Translations under genes and position numbers: made by a program
Shown: positions 52,731-61,385 of the stretch, one piece after another
How positions within the stretch are numbered: the first letter of the stretch is position 1
Layout: every line of letters starts with the position of its first letter
Notes under the pieces: model-generated
The model's input: only the letters and a program-made list of their open reading frames with translations
Databases searched by the model: none
What the model was told of the DNA's origin: nothing
Assembly (NCBI RefSeq): GCF_029338335.1
Contig: NZ_CP119796.1
Source of the DNA: Halomontanus rarus
GTDB taxonomy: Archaea > Halobacteriota > Halobacteria > Halobacteriales > Natrialbaceae
DNA length: 64,000 nt
Strand: one strand, 5' to 3'

Positions 52731-53873
52731 CAGTTCCTGTTTCTTGCGCATCAGATAGAGGAAGTAGGGGCCGCCGATCAGTCCGGTGACGATCCCGACC
52801 GGGATCTGGACGGGGTTGAGGGCGAGTCTGGCCCCGGCATCCGCGGCGACCATCAGCGCCGGACCCGCGAACATGCAGCCGACGACGAGCCGCCGGTAGT
52901 CGCTGCCGACGATGTTCCGAACCATGTGCGGAACGATGAGGCCGACGAAGCCGACGATGCCGGCGACGGCGATGCTGGCCGCCGCCGCGATCACGGCGAT
53001 CCCCGAGAGCGCGAAGCGGACCCGCTCGACGGACATCCCCAGCGAGGAGGCCGTCCGCTCGCCGAGCAGGAGGACGTTCATCTGGCGAGAACTGATCACC
53101 GCCAGCAACATCGCGACGACCGACCACGGCAGCGCCATCCGGACCTGTTGCCAGTCGACGCCGGTGAGCGAGCCGCTCGTCCAGGCGATCGCCTCCTGAA
53201 CGACGCCGATGTCGTCGGCGAAGAAGAAAAGTCCTGTCTGAAGCGAGCCGAAGACGGTGCCGACGATGACGCCGGCGAGCACCAACCGAACGGGGCTGGT
53301 TCCGTTCTTCCAGGCGATCGCGTAGACCAGCAAGAACGCGAGCGCGCCGCCGATCGACGCGACCAGCGGCAGGATCGCGCTGAGCCCGCTGAAGACGACG
53401 AGCACGAGCAGGATCATCAGGCCCGCCCCCGAGGAGACGCCGAGGATGAACGGACTGGCGAGTTCGTTCCGCGTAACCGCCTGGAAGATCGCCCCCGACA
53501 CCGAGAGGTTCATCCCGACGAGGACGGCCACGAGCACCCGCGGCAGGCGGATGTTCCAGACGATGATCGTCTCGGTCGAGAGTTCCGGGAGTTCCCCCTG
53601 AAACCCGGTGATCGTCCGCATCAGGTCCTCGCCGACCAGGAAGTTGAGCAGCCACCGGTGATCGAGGAGGACGGTCGTATCCAGCACGGCCCGCCACGCC
53701 TGCGTGAACGTCATCGAGTACGACCCGTAGCTGACCTGAACGAACCCGCTGACTAGCACGATCGCGATACTCGTCAGACACAGGGTGAGGAGTTTCCCGT
53801 CGAACAGGGTCTTCCATCCCCGGTCGTGCCCGGGGGTCGGCCCGTCACGGACACCGGTTTCGCTCTCCGTCAC
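52719..53873 (-). CDS. FecCD/BtuC-family ABC transporter permease
   Basis: 384 residues with about ten hydrophobic spans. Family marks: ARWNIRLPRVLVAVLVG-like WNIRLPRVLVAVLVGMNLSV, GAIFQAVTRNELASPFILGVSSGAGL, and GFVGLIVPHMVRNIVGSDYR (coupling helix that meets the ATPase). It moves iron-siderophore or B12 across the membrane with the binding protein at 51.3 kb; the genes converge instead of forming an operon. GTG start at 53873, overlapping the stop of a 26-codon upstream ORF by GTGA. The separate ATPase must be elsewhere. Confidence 0.93.
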   Translation of the reverse strand: MTESETGVRDGPTPGHDRGWKTLFDGKLLTLCLTSIAIVLVSGFVQVSYGSYSMTFTQAWRAVLDTTVLLDHRWLLNFLVGEDLMRTITGFQGELPELSTETIIVWNIRLPRVLVAVLVGMNLSVSGAIFQAVTRNELASPFILGVSSGAGLMILLVLVVFSGLSAILPLVASIGGALAFLLVYAIAWKNGTSPVRLVLAGVIVGTVFGSLQTGLFFFADDIGVVQEAIAWTSGSLTGVDWQQVRMALPWSVVAMLLAVISSRQMNVLLLGERTASSLGMSVERVRFALSGIAVIAAAASIAVAGIVGFVGLIVPHMVRNIVGSDYRRLVVGCMFAGPALMVAADAGARLALNPVQIPVGIVTGLIGGPYFLYLMRKKQELGEL

Positions 53874-53950
53874 CGCGACGCACCTCCCTCAAGGTCGGTT
53901 TCGGGACCTCGAGACAACCCGTCTCCGGTGTCGATCGCTTCGTCGCTCAT
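53870..53950 (-). CDS. 26-residue leader ORF coupled to the permease gene
   Basis: ATG 53950 (MSDEAIDTGDGLSRGPETDL and on) runs 26 codons to a TGA that overlaps the permease GTG (GTGA). It starts 7 bp after the iron-type palindrome, where transcription should begin, so it is the first ORF of the mRNA. It may couple translation, or be the remains of an N-terminal extension in another frame. Confidence 0.4.
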   Translation of the reverse strand: MSDEAIDTGDGLSRGPETDLEGGASR

Positions 53951-53956
53951 TACCCT

Positions 53957-53972
53957 TTTAGGGATCCCTAAA
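53957..53972. promoter_or_regulatory. 16-bp palindromic operator TTTAGGGATCCCTAAA
   Basis: Perfect palindrome upstream of the permease gene and its leader ORF, next to a TTTTTG box A (minus strand). It shares TTTAGG-N4-CCTAAA with the operator at 51267-51284. Confidence 0.8.
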
Positions 53973-54106
53973 CCAACAAAAACGCATCGATATTTCGGGC
54001 AGCCTAATTCGAGTGAGGGTCGGTCGGGACCCGTCGGGCTACCGTGACGACGCCGCTCGAAGGCGTCGCCGACCGCTGCTACCGTTCCCGTCCCCTCGAG
54101 GCGGGT

Positions 54107-55789
54107 TCAAACCGCTCCGCCGGGGTGGTACTCTCCGAACACGTCGCGCATGATATTACAGATCTCGCCGACCGTCGCGTCGGCCTTCACCGCGTCGACG
54201 ATCGAGGGCATGAGGTTCGCCTCGCCCTCGGCCGCCTCGCGAAGCGCCCCGAGTGCCGCCTCGACTGCCTCCTCGTCGCGCGCCTCGCGAACTGACTCGA
54301 GGCGCTCGATCTGTCGACGCTCGTCCTCCTCGGTGACTTCCTCGACGTCCATCTCGGGCTCTTCGTCGACCTCGAACTCGTTGACGCCGACGATGATTCG
54401 CTCTTTCTCCTCGATCTCGCGCTGGCGATCGAACGCGGTGTCCTGGATCTGGCGCTTTACCCACTGGCTCTCGACCGCCGGGAGCATTCCGCCGCGGTCG
54501 TCGACCTCCTCGAGGATCTCGTAGGCCTCGGCCTCGACCTCGTCGGTGAGGCTCTCGACGTAGTAACTACCGGCGAGCGGGTCGACGGTGTCGGCGGCGC
54601 CGGACTCGTGGGCGAGGATCTGCTGGGTTCGGAGGGCGGTGCGGACGGACTTCTCGGTCGGCAGGGCCAGCGCCTCGTCTTTGCCGTTCGTGTGCAGGCT
54701 CTGGGTGCCGCCGAGGACCGCGGCCAGCGCCTGGTAGGCGACGCGAACCACGTTGTTCTCGATCTGCTGGGCGGTGAGCATCGAGCCCGCGGTCTGGGTG
54801 TGGAACTTGAGTTGCTTCGACTTCGGGTTCGCCGCGTCGAACCGCTCGTCCATGATGTCGTGCCACATCCGCCTGGCGGCGCGGAACTTGGCGACCTCCT
54901 CGAAGATGTTGTTGTGGCCGTTGAAGAAGAAAGAGAGTTGCGGGGCGAACTCGTCGACGTCCAGACCCGCGTCGATCGCCGCCTCGACGTACTCGATGCC
55001 GTCGCCGAGCGTGAACGCGAGTTCCTGGGCCGCCGTCGCGCCGGCCTCACGGATGTGATAGCCCGAGATCGAGATGGTGTTGAAGTTAGGGACCTCCTCC
55101 GCGCAGAACTCGAAGATGTCCGTGATGATCCGCATCGACGGCTCCGGCGGGTAGATGTAGGTGTTCCGGGCGATGTACTCCTTGAGCAGGTCGTTCTGGA
55201 TCGTTCCCCGGAGCTCCGACCGGTCGACGCCCTGTCGGTCGCCGACCGCGATGTACATCGCCAGCAGGACCGAGGCGGGCGCGTTGATGGTCATACTCGT
55301 CGAGACCTCGTCGAGCGGTATCCCGTCGAAGACGGTCTCCATGTCCGCGAGCGAGTCGATCGCGACGCCGGCTTTTCCGACCTCGCCGGCGGCCATCGCG
55401 GCGTCGGAGTCGTAGCCCATCTGCGTGGGCAGATCGAAGGCCATCGAGAGCCCCGTCTGTCCCTGGTCTAACAGATAGTGAAACCGCTCGTTGGTGTCCT
55501 CCGGCGTCGAGAACCCGGCGTACTGGCGCATCGTCCACAACCGGCCGCGATAGCCCGTCGAGTAGACGCCCCTAGTGTACGGTTTCTCGCCGGGGAACCC
55601 GAGATCCTCTTCGTACTCGAGGTCGGCGACGTCAGCCGGCGTGTAGAGCCGATCGACGGTCTGTCCCCCCGTATCCGTCGTGAACGTCTCCCGTCGCTCG
55701 CCGAACCGCTCGAGGACGGGGTCGACCTGCTCGCGCTCCCACTCCTCTTGGCCGGCGCGAATCTCCTCGAGGTCGTCGGAATCGAACAT
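54107..55789 (-). CDS. mcmA: Methylmalonyl-CoA mutase large subunit (catalytic domain)
   Basis: 560 residues, the catalytic TIM-barrel half; the B12-binding domain is absent and must be a separate gene, as usual in archaea. Clear marks: the start EEIRAGQEEWEREQVDPVL, RQYAGFSTPEDTNERFHYLL, AFDLPTQMGYDSDAAMAAGE, SGYHIREAGATAAQELAFTL, FHTQTAGSMLTAQQ and LGGTQSLHTNGKDEALALPT. It rearranges (R)-methylmalonyl-CoA to succinyl-CoA. ATG 55789; the frame upstream is non-coding in type. Confidence 0.95.
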   Translation of the reverse strand: MFDSDDLEEIRAGQEEWEREQVDPVLERFGERRETFTTDTGGQTVDRLYTPADVADLEYEEDLGFPGEKPYTRGVYSTGYRGRLWTMRQYAGFSTPEDTNERFHYLLDQGQTGLSMAFDLPTQMGYDSDAAMAAGEVGKAGVAIDSLADMETVFDGIPLDEVSTSMTINAPASVLLAMYIAVGDRQGVDRSELRGTIQNDLLKEYIARNTYIYPPEPSMRIITDIFEFCAEEVPNFNTISISGYHIREAGATAAQELAFTLGDGIEYVEAAIDAGLDVDEFAPQLSFFFNGHNNIFEEVAKFRAARRMWHDIMDERFDAANPKSKQLKFHTQTAGSMLTAQQIENNVVRVAYQALAAVLGGTQSLHTNGKDEALALPTEKSVRTALRTQQILAHESGAADTVDPLAGSYYVESLTDEVEAEAYEILEEVDDRGGMLPAVESQWVKRQIQDTAFDRQREIEEKERIIVGVNEFEVDEEPEMDVEEVTEEDERRQIERLESVREARDEEAVEAALGALREAAEGEANLMPSIVDAVKADATVGEICNIMRDVFGEYHPGGAV

Positions 55790-55941
55790 ACGCGAACGGA
55801 CGGTGCCCCGAGGCTTGAAGGTTGAGAAACGGCGAGGGAACGGACTCGGGTCTCGGTCGTTGGCGGGCGTCGAACTGCGCCGGATTCGAGTCGAATTCAG
55901 CTCCGCTCGACGCAGACCGAGAGCAGCGCGAAGCGCGACGG

Positions 55942-56529
55942 TCACCGACCGGTATCGTACTTGTACGTCGCTGTCTCGGTATCGATTCCGAAGTCCTCCG
56001 GGCTCTCCTCGTCCGCCGGCTCGCCGCCGTGCTCGCTGGCGTCCTTGAACGACTCGCGGAGGTGCTCGGGCATCCGGAACGTCCCGGTCTCGATCCGAAG
56101 CGGGACCGCGTCCGGGTCCGTCCGTCCGCGTTTCTCCTCGAGTCGTTTCCGAAGTTTCGCCGGTAACGCCGACTCGTCGATCCGTTCGAAGCCGAACTGT
56201 GCGAGGTACGCCGATTGGCCGGTCAGCGAGTACACCTCCTCGAACCCGGCGTCGCTCGCGTACTCGAGCAATCGCTCGACGACGTGGGCGCCGACCCCCT
56301 GACCGCGCCAGTTCTCGAGGACGCCGATGCTGGTGAGTTCACAGACGTCCGCCCGCTCATCGTCACCCTTGTGGATGCGGATCCGGCCGAAGCCGGCTTT
56401 CGCACCCGACGCTTCGTCGATGGCGACGACGTAATCGCGCGAGCGGAACGCCGTGTCGTCGAGTTCCATCGCCTCGATGTGATCGAGAAGCCAGACCTCT
56501 TCTCGGTTTTTCGCGTCCCGCACGTACAT
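55942..56529 (-). CDS. GNAT-family N-acetyltransferase
   Basis: 195 residues. The GNAT core is AFGRIRIHKGDDERADVCEL-like region (GFGRIRIHKG), LTSIGVLENWRGQGVGAHVV (acetyl-CoA loop GQGVGA) and YLAQFGFERIDES. The C-terminal about 60 residues are extra, with GTFRMPEHLRESFKDASEHG. Start MYVRDAK at 56529, set by a CTTTTGG box about 29 bp upstream. Substrate unknown. Confidence 0.88.
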   Translation of the reverse strand: MYVRDAKNREEVWLLDHIEAMELDDTAFRSRDYVVAIDEASGAKAGFGRIRIHKGDDERADVCELTSIGVLENWRGQGVGAHVVERLLEYASDAGFEEVYSLTGQSAYLAQFGFERIDESALPAKLRKRLEEKRGRTDPDAVPLRIETGTFRMPEHLRESFKDASEHGGEPADEESPEDFGIDTETATYKYDTGR

Positions 56530-56699
56530 GATGTGAAATACGGGACCAGACGCCAAAAGCGTTTGTTACCCGCCGCGCGCTCGTCGTCTGGTCGACCGAT
56601 TCGAACCGTCCGCCCGCGTCGGTCGGCGTCGAGTTCGTTCTCGAGAGAGCCGACTGCCGAAGATCGCTCCGGATCGGCTCACCGTCTCATCGACGAAAC

Positions 56700-57242
56700 C
56701 TACTCCGGTCCGGCGTCGATTTCGCTGTGCCAGGCCTTGTGCGTCTGAATGACGGGAACGACCTCGTACTCCGAGACGACGTCGCTGTGGTGGACGAGTT
56801 CGTTCACGTAGGATTTGATCTCGCGCAACGAACTGTGCCAGACGCGGACCAGCAGATCCGTCTCACCCAGATACTCGTTGACCTCGTAGACGAGTTCCTG
56901 TTCGAGGAGGTAGTCGACGAACTCGTCGACCTCCCGGGTCGTCGTCTCCGACTCGAGTGCGATTCGGACGTCCGCGTACTCGAGGTCGACTTCCTGGAGC
57001 ACCATGACGGCGATGATCTTGATGACGTTGTCCTGCTGGAGTTTCTTGCGACGCCGTCGGACGGCCGTCCGCGAGAGTCCGACGCGGTCGCCCAGTTCCG
57101 TATCCGAGATCCGCCCGTCCTCGTTGAGGATCCGGTAGATCTGGTAGTCGATCTCGTCTAGGTGATCGGTGATCAGTTCCTGAATCGATTCGCCACCGAC
57201 GACATCTTCGGACTCTGACGGTGTCACTGAAGCATCAGCCAT
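56700..57242 (-). CDS. Lrp/AsnC-family transcriptional regulator
   Basis: 180 residues. The HTH domain is in DEIDYQIYRILNEDGRISD and LGDRVGLSRTAVRRRRKKL; the ligand-binding RAM domain spans about 90-175 (ARVALE-like VRIALESETTTREVDEFV; GETDLLVRVWHSSL). The N-terminal 20 residues are extra. Divergent from the acyl-CoA synthetase gene across a 332-bp AT-rich region, so that gene and itself are candidate targets. Confidence 0.92.
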   Translation of the reverse strand: MADASVTPSESEDVVGGESIQELITDHLDEIDYQIYRILNEDGRISDTELGDRVGLSRTAVRRRRKKLQQDNVIKIIAVMVLQEVDLEYADVRIALESETTTREVDEFVDYLLEQELVYEVNEYLGETDLLVRVWHSSLREIKSYVNELVHHSDVVSEYEVVPVIQTHKAWHSEIDAGPE

Positions 57243-57574
57243 AGTCGTATTAGCAAAAGCTATGCCTTCAATATAGCGGCTTTACCTCGAGAGTATCGGG
57301 TTTCCGTTCCGTCAGAATACCGCTCAAATTCTGCACTGTTTGGACCCATATATCAAAATATCGATATAGTTTAGAACGGAACCCTAGCCGATAAACTCAA
57401 CGCCAATTTAGTCGCGTTGTGTCCGTTATGTGGTCCGTCGAACCGTCTCTAAAATAGTAATAAATATTACAACAACCTCCTTAAATGAAAATACCATTAT
57501 ACTCGTTCGAGCCGCTCGAACGGGTCGCTCGGGGTAACATACTTCGCTCGGCGTGTCAAACCGTGACAGTAGCT
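57243..57574. promoter_or_regulatory. AT-rich divergent control region between lrp-type and acs-type genes
   Basis: 332 bp, the most AT-rich patch of the window. GGGTTTCCGTTC (57298-57309) and GAACGGAACCC (57373-57383) form an inverted pair around ATATATCAAAATATCGATAT. TAATAAATATT (57459-57469) is a strong plus-strand box A, giving a leader of about 85 nt if the synthetase starts at 57575. An ATG at 57485 is in frame but its codons (AAA ATA CCA TTA) are unlike the genes here. Probably an Lrp-controlled region. Confidence 0.55.
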
Positions 57575-59698
57575 ATGGATCGCGACGTGATCGACGAGGT
57601 CGTCCACGAACCGACTCGAGAGTTCGTCGAATCGACGAACGTCCGGACGTTCATGCGAGCACACGACATCGAGAACGAGGCGGCGCTGCTCGATCGGACG
57701 ACGACCGACGTCGGCGGCGACAGCGGCGTCGACTGGTTCTGGGACGAACTGGTCGACTTCCTCGAGATCGAGTTCGACGAGGCCTACGACGCCGTCCGCG
57801 ACGACAGCGACGGCCCGCAGTTCACCGACTGGTATCCCGGCGGACGGCTCAACGTCGCGCACAACACCGTCGACCGTCACGCGGCCGTCGATCGCGAGGC
57901 GCGAAACCGAGTCGCGTGCGTCTGGGAGAGCGAGGACGGACGGGTCCGCGAACTCACTTACCACGAACTGCACCGGCAGTCGAATCGAGTCGCGAACGCC
58001 CTCGAGGACCGCGGGATCGAGACCGGCGACACCGTCGGGCTCTACATGCCCATGGTTCCCGAGGTCGTCTCGATCCTCTACGGCTGTTTCAAGGTCGGCG
58101 CGATCGCCGTTCCGATCTTTTCGGGGTTCGGCGTCGACGCCGTCGCGACGCGACTCGCGGACGCCGACTGCTCGGTGCTGTTCACGGGAGACGGGTTCCT
58201 CCGCCGCGGCGATCCGGTATTTCTCAAGGAGAGCGCGGACGAGGCCATCGCCGAAGTCGGGGGGAGAGACGGAGACGGGGACGGGGACGGAAACGGAGGC
58301 GAGAACGGGAGCGAGCGAGAGGACGAGAGCGGACCGGTCGAACACACGATCGTCTTCGATCGGCTCGGTTCTCGCGACTCGGACGGGAACGACGACGGCA
58401 GCGACGAACGCGGTCAGAACCGCGTCCGCGCCCGCGCCCACGACATCCCATGGACCGACCGCGACGAGTGGTGGACCGACGCGATCGGCGGCCAATCTCC
58501 CGCCTACGAGACGAAATCTCTGCCCTCGAGTCAGGAATCGATGCTCCTGTACTCCTCGGGCACGACGGGCGAGCCGAAGGGGATCGTCCACACCCACGCC
58601 GGCGTCCAAGTCCAGTGCGCCAAGGAACTCTACTTCGGCTTCGATCTCAAACCCGCCGACCGCTTCTTCTGGGTCAGTGACATCGGCTGGATGATGGGGC
58701 CGTGGACGATGATCGGCGTCCACACCTTCGGCGGGACGATGGTCATGTACGAGGGCGCGCCCGACTACCCGAACCCGGACCGGTTCTGGAAGCTGATCGA
58801 CCGCCACGGGATCACCCAGTTCGGCATCTCGCCGACGGCGATCCGCGCGCTCAGAAAACACGGGGGCGAGTGGCTCGAGGGCCACGACCTCTCCTCGCTC
58901 CGACTGCTCGGATCGACCGGCGAGCCGTGGGACCCCGAATCCTGGCTGTGGTTCTACGAGCGGGTCGGCGGCGGCGAGACGCCGATCATCAACATCTCCG
59001 GGGGTACCGAAATCTGTGGCTGTTTCCTGATGCCGCTGCCGACCCAGCCGCTGAAACCCTGCACGCTGGGCGGCCCGGGCCTCGGGATGGATATCGACAT
59101 CGTGAACGCCGCGGGCGAATCCGTCGCCGACGATCACGAACGCGGCTTCCTCGTCGCCCGCGACTCCTGTCCGTCGATGACCAAGAGCCTGTGGTCGGGC
59201 GACGACCGCTACCTCGAGGAGTACTGGTCGACCTGGGAGGACCTGGAACTGTGGGACCACGGCGACTGGGCCCAGAAGGACGAGGACGGATTCTGGTTCC
59301 TCCACGGCCGGGCCGACGACGCGCTCAACGTCGCCGGCCGCAAAGTTGGCCCCGCCGAAGTCGAGGGCGCGCTCATCGACCACTCCGCGGTGAACCAGGC
59401 GGCCGCCGTCGGCGCCCCCGACGAGACGACCGGCACCGCCGTGATCGCCTACGTCGTTCTCGAGGACGGCGTCGAGGCGTCCGAGGACCTCCGCGACGAA
59501 CTCCGTGAACGCGTCGGAACGGAGCTGGGAAAGCCGTTTCGCCCCCGCGAGATCCTGTTCGTCGACGCCTTTCCGAAGACCCAGAGCGGCAAGATCGTCC
59601 GCCGGGCGATTCAGGCGGCCTACACCGGCGAGGACTTGGGCGACCTCTCGAGCGTCGAGAATCCGGCGGTACTCGCGGACCTCGAAGCGGCGCGTTGA
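57575..59698 (+). CDS. Acetyl-CoA synthetase-like AMP-forming acyl-CoA synthetase
   Basis: 707 residues. AMP-binding motifs: LLYSSGTTGEPKGIVHTHAG (P-loop), DIGWMMGPWTMIG, ISGGTEICGCF, LFLLHGRADDALNVAGRKVG-like FLHGRADDALNVAGRKVG, and the C-terminal catalytic Lys in TQSGKIVRRAIQ. The N-terminal ACS domain (WFWDELVDFLEIEFDEAYD; WYPGGRLNVAHNTVDRH) is present. A Gly-Asp/Gly-Asn insert at about 227-250, from a GACGGG hexamer repeat, and further acidic residues up to about 290 enlarge a surface loop before the P-loop domain. It activates acetate or a short acid to its CoA ester. Confidence 0.92.
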   Translation: MDRDVIDEVVHEPTREFVESTNVRTFMRAHDIENEAALLDRTTTDVGGDSGVDWFWDELVDFLEIEFDEAYDAVRDDSDGPQFTDWYPGGRLNVAHNTVDRHAAVDREARNRVACVWESEDGRVRELTYHELHRQSNRVANALEDRGIETGDTVGLYMPMVPEVVSILYGCFKVGAIAVPIFSGFGVDAVATRLADADCSVLFTGDGFLRRGDPVFLKESADEAIAEVGGRDGDGDGDGNGGENGSEREDESGPVEHTIVFDRLGSRDSDGNDDGSDERGQNRVRARAHDIPWTDRDEWWTDAIGGQSPAYETKSLPSSQESMLLYSSGTTGEPKGIVHTHAGVQVQCAKELYFGFDLKPADRFFWVSDIGWMMGPWTMIGVHTFGGTMVMYEGAPDYPNPDRFWKLIDRHGITQFGISPTAIRALRKHGGEWLEGHDLSSLRLLGSTGEPWDPESWLWFYERVGGGETPIINISGGTEICGCFLMPLPTQPLKPCTLGGPGLGMDIDIVNAAGESVADDHERGFLVARDSCPSMTKSLWSGDDRYLEEYWSTWEDLELWDHGDWAQKDEDGFWFLHGRADDALNVAGRKVGPAEVEGALIDHSAVNQAAAVGAPDETTGTAVIAYVVLEDGVEASEDLRDELRERVGTELGKPFRPREILFVDAFPKTQSGKIVRRAIQAAYTGEDLGDLSSVENPAVLADLEAAR

Positions 59699-59809
59699 GT
59701 TGAGACGAGTCGAGACGCCGCGACGAACTCGAGGTCCGCGAGGCTTTCGATCGTCGGACGGTCGACGTGACGGCAAACGGAATCGAGACGGTGATCCAGC
59801 GGGTGTTCG

Positions 59810-61339
59810 ATGAGCCGAAAATCCAGTACCGATCGATCGGTTAACGTCATCGATGGCAGCCTGATCTGGCCGCTGGTCGCCCTCTCGGTTCCGATCGTGT
59901 TGACGAACCTGCTGCACGTCGGGTACAACCTCGCGGACACGTTCTGGGTCGGACGCCTCGGTCAGGCGGGGGTCTCCGCGCTCTCGTACGCGTGGGCCAT
60001 CGTCTTCCTGGTGATCAGCTTCGCGATCGGATTCACCGTCGCCGGTACGGTCCTAGTCGCCCAGAACAAAGGTGCCGGGAACGTCGACCGCGTCGGCGGC
60101 GTCGCGGGACAGACCATCACGTTCGTCGTCCTGCTATCGGCCGTCTTCGGCGTCGGCGGGTTCGTTTTCACCCCCTCGCTGCTGCAACTCATCGGCGCCG
60201 AACCCGGGACGCTCGAGTACACCTACGCGCTCCAGTACGTCCGGACGGAGTTTCTCGGCATGCCGCTGATCTTCGCCTTCTTCATCTTCCAGTCGCTGTT
60301 ACAAGGGTGGGGAGACACGCGAACGCCGCTGTACCTGATGGCGCTTAGCGTTGGGATCAACGTCGTCATCGACCCCTTTTTCATCCTCGGGTTTCAGGAC
60401 AACGTCGTCTTCGCGTGGGTCGGTCTCGAGGCCCTCGAGGCGAGCCTGTACGAGGCGACCGGATTCGGCGGGCTCGACGTGATGGGGGCGGCGATCGCGA
60501 CGATCATCTCGCGGACCCTCGCCGCCGCCGTCGGATTCTGGCTGTTGCTCTCCGGTCGCGTCGGTATCCGGCTCCGGCCCTCGGACTTCCTCCTCGAGCG
60601 GGAGACCGTCCGCAAGATCGTCACCATCGGCGCGCCCGCCAGCGTCGAGATCAGCACGAAAGCCGCGAGCGTCACGGTCCTGACCGCACTCGTCGCGCTG
60701 GCCGGCGCGGAGGCGGTTGCGGCCTACGGGATCGGCACTCGAGTCACGTCGATGGTCGTCCTGCCCGCGCTCGGATTGGCCCGCGGGGTCGAGACCGTCG
60801 TCGGCCAGAACCTCGGCGCCGGGCAGGTCGACCGAGCGAGGCGGGGCGTGTACGCGGCGGCCGGAATTATCGCCGCCGCCTTACTGCTCTTCAGCGCCGG
60901 CGTCTTTCTCCTCGCCGACCCCGTCATCGGCCTGTTCATCACCGGCGGCGGCGCCGGGGCGGTGACCGATATCGGAGCCGAGTACCTCCGTGTCGTCAGC
61001 CTCTCGTACGTGTTCCTCGGCGTCTTCTACGTCGTCCAGGGCGGGTTCCGCGGCAGCGGGAAGACCCGAGTCGCGATGATCTTCGCCATCGTCGGCTTCA
61101 TCGTGTTCCGCGCGGTGTTCGCCTACACGCTCGCCGAACCGCTCGGATACGGTGCGACCGGAATCTGGTACGGCGAAGCCGTCGCGAACGTCTGCATGGT
61201 CGTCCTCGCCGGACTCTACTTCCTCCGGGGCACCTGGACCGAGGGTATCGTCGTCGACCGCGCCGACGACGCCTCAACACCCGTCGACGAGTCCGAAGAC
61301 GCGACCGCCGCCGTCAACGGCGGTGCCGACGACCGGTGA
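59810..61339 (+). CDS. MATE-family multidrug exporter
   Basis: 509 residues with twelve hydrophobic spans in two bundles. Family marks: WPLVALSVPIVLTNLLHVGY and NLADTFWVGRLGQAGVSAL at the start, ALSVGINVVIDPFFILG in the middle, VETVVGQNLGAGQVDRARRG in the second half. Exports small cationic compounds in exchange for Na+ or H+. The tail (about 480-509) is polar and acidic. 111 bp after the synthetase gene on the same strand. Confidence 0.92.
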   Translation: MSRKSSTDRSVNVIDGSLIWPLVALSVPIVLTNLLHVGYNLADTFWVGRLGQAGVSALSYAWAIVFLVISFAIGFTVAGTVLVAQNKGAGNVDRVGGVAGQTITFVVLLSAVFGVGGFVFTPSLLQLIGAEPGTLEYTYALQYVRTEFLGMPLIFAFFIFQSLLQGWGDTRTPLYLMALSVGINVVIDPFFILGFQDNVVFAWVGLEALEASLYEATGFGGLDVMGAAIATIISRTLAAAVGFWLLLSGRVGIRLRPSDFLLERETVRKIVTIGAPASVEISTKAASVTVLTALVALAGAEAVAAYGIGTRVTSMVVLPALGLARGVETVVGQNLGAGQVDRARRGVYAAAGIIAAALLLFSAGVFLLADPVIGLFITGGGAGAVTDIGAEYLRVVSLSYVFLGVFYVVQGGFRGSGKTRVAMIFAIVGFIVFRAVFAYTLAEPLGYGATGIWYGEAVANVCMVVLAGLYFLRGTWTEGIVVDRADDASTPVDESEDATAAVNGGADDR

Positions 61340-61385
61340 CCGAAACCGGCGCGAACGTCCCGAGACGATCGCGCTCGAACCCGCG

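Noticed and set aside
54100..54125. tRNA T-arm-like GCGGGTTCAAACCGC
   Set aside because: No acceptor, D or anticodon arms around it; it is the end of the mcmA coding region.
57485..57574. ATG at 57485 as the acyl-CoA synthetase start
   Set aside because: In frame, and near a strong box A, but the 30 codons have AT-rich usage unlike the genes here and no family similarity; 57575 is preferred.
57497..59917. Very long minus-strand open frame opposite the acyl-CoA synthetase gene (806 codons), and similar long frames opposite ppc, korA, mcmA and others
   Set aside because: GC-rich third positions remove stop codons from the opposite strand; the translations are Val/Arg/Asp-rich without domains, while the plus-strand frames show full families.
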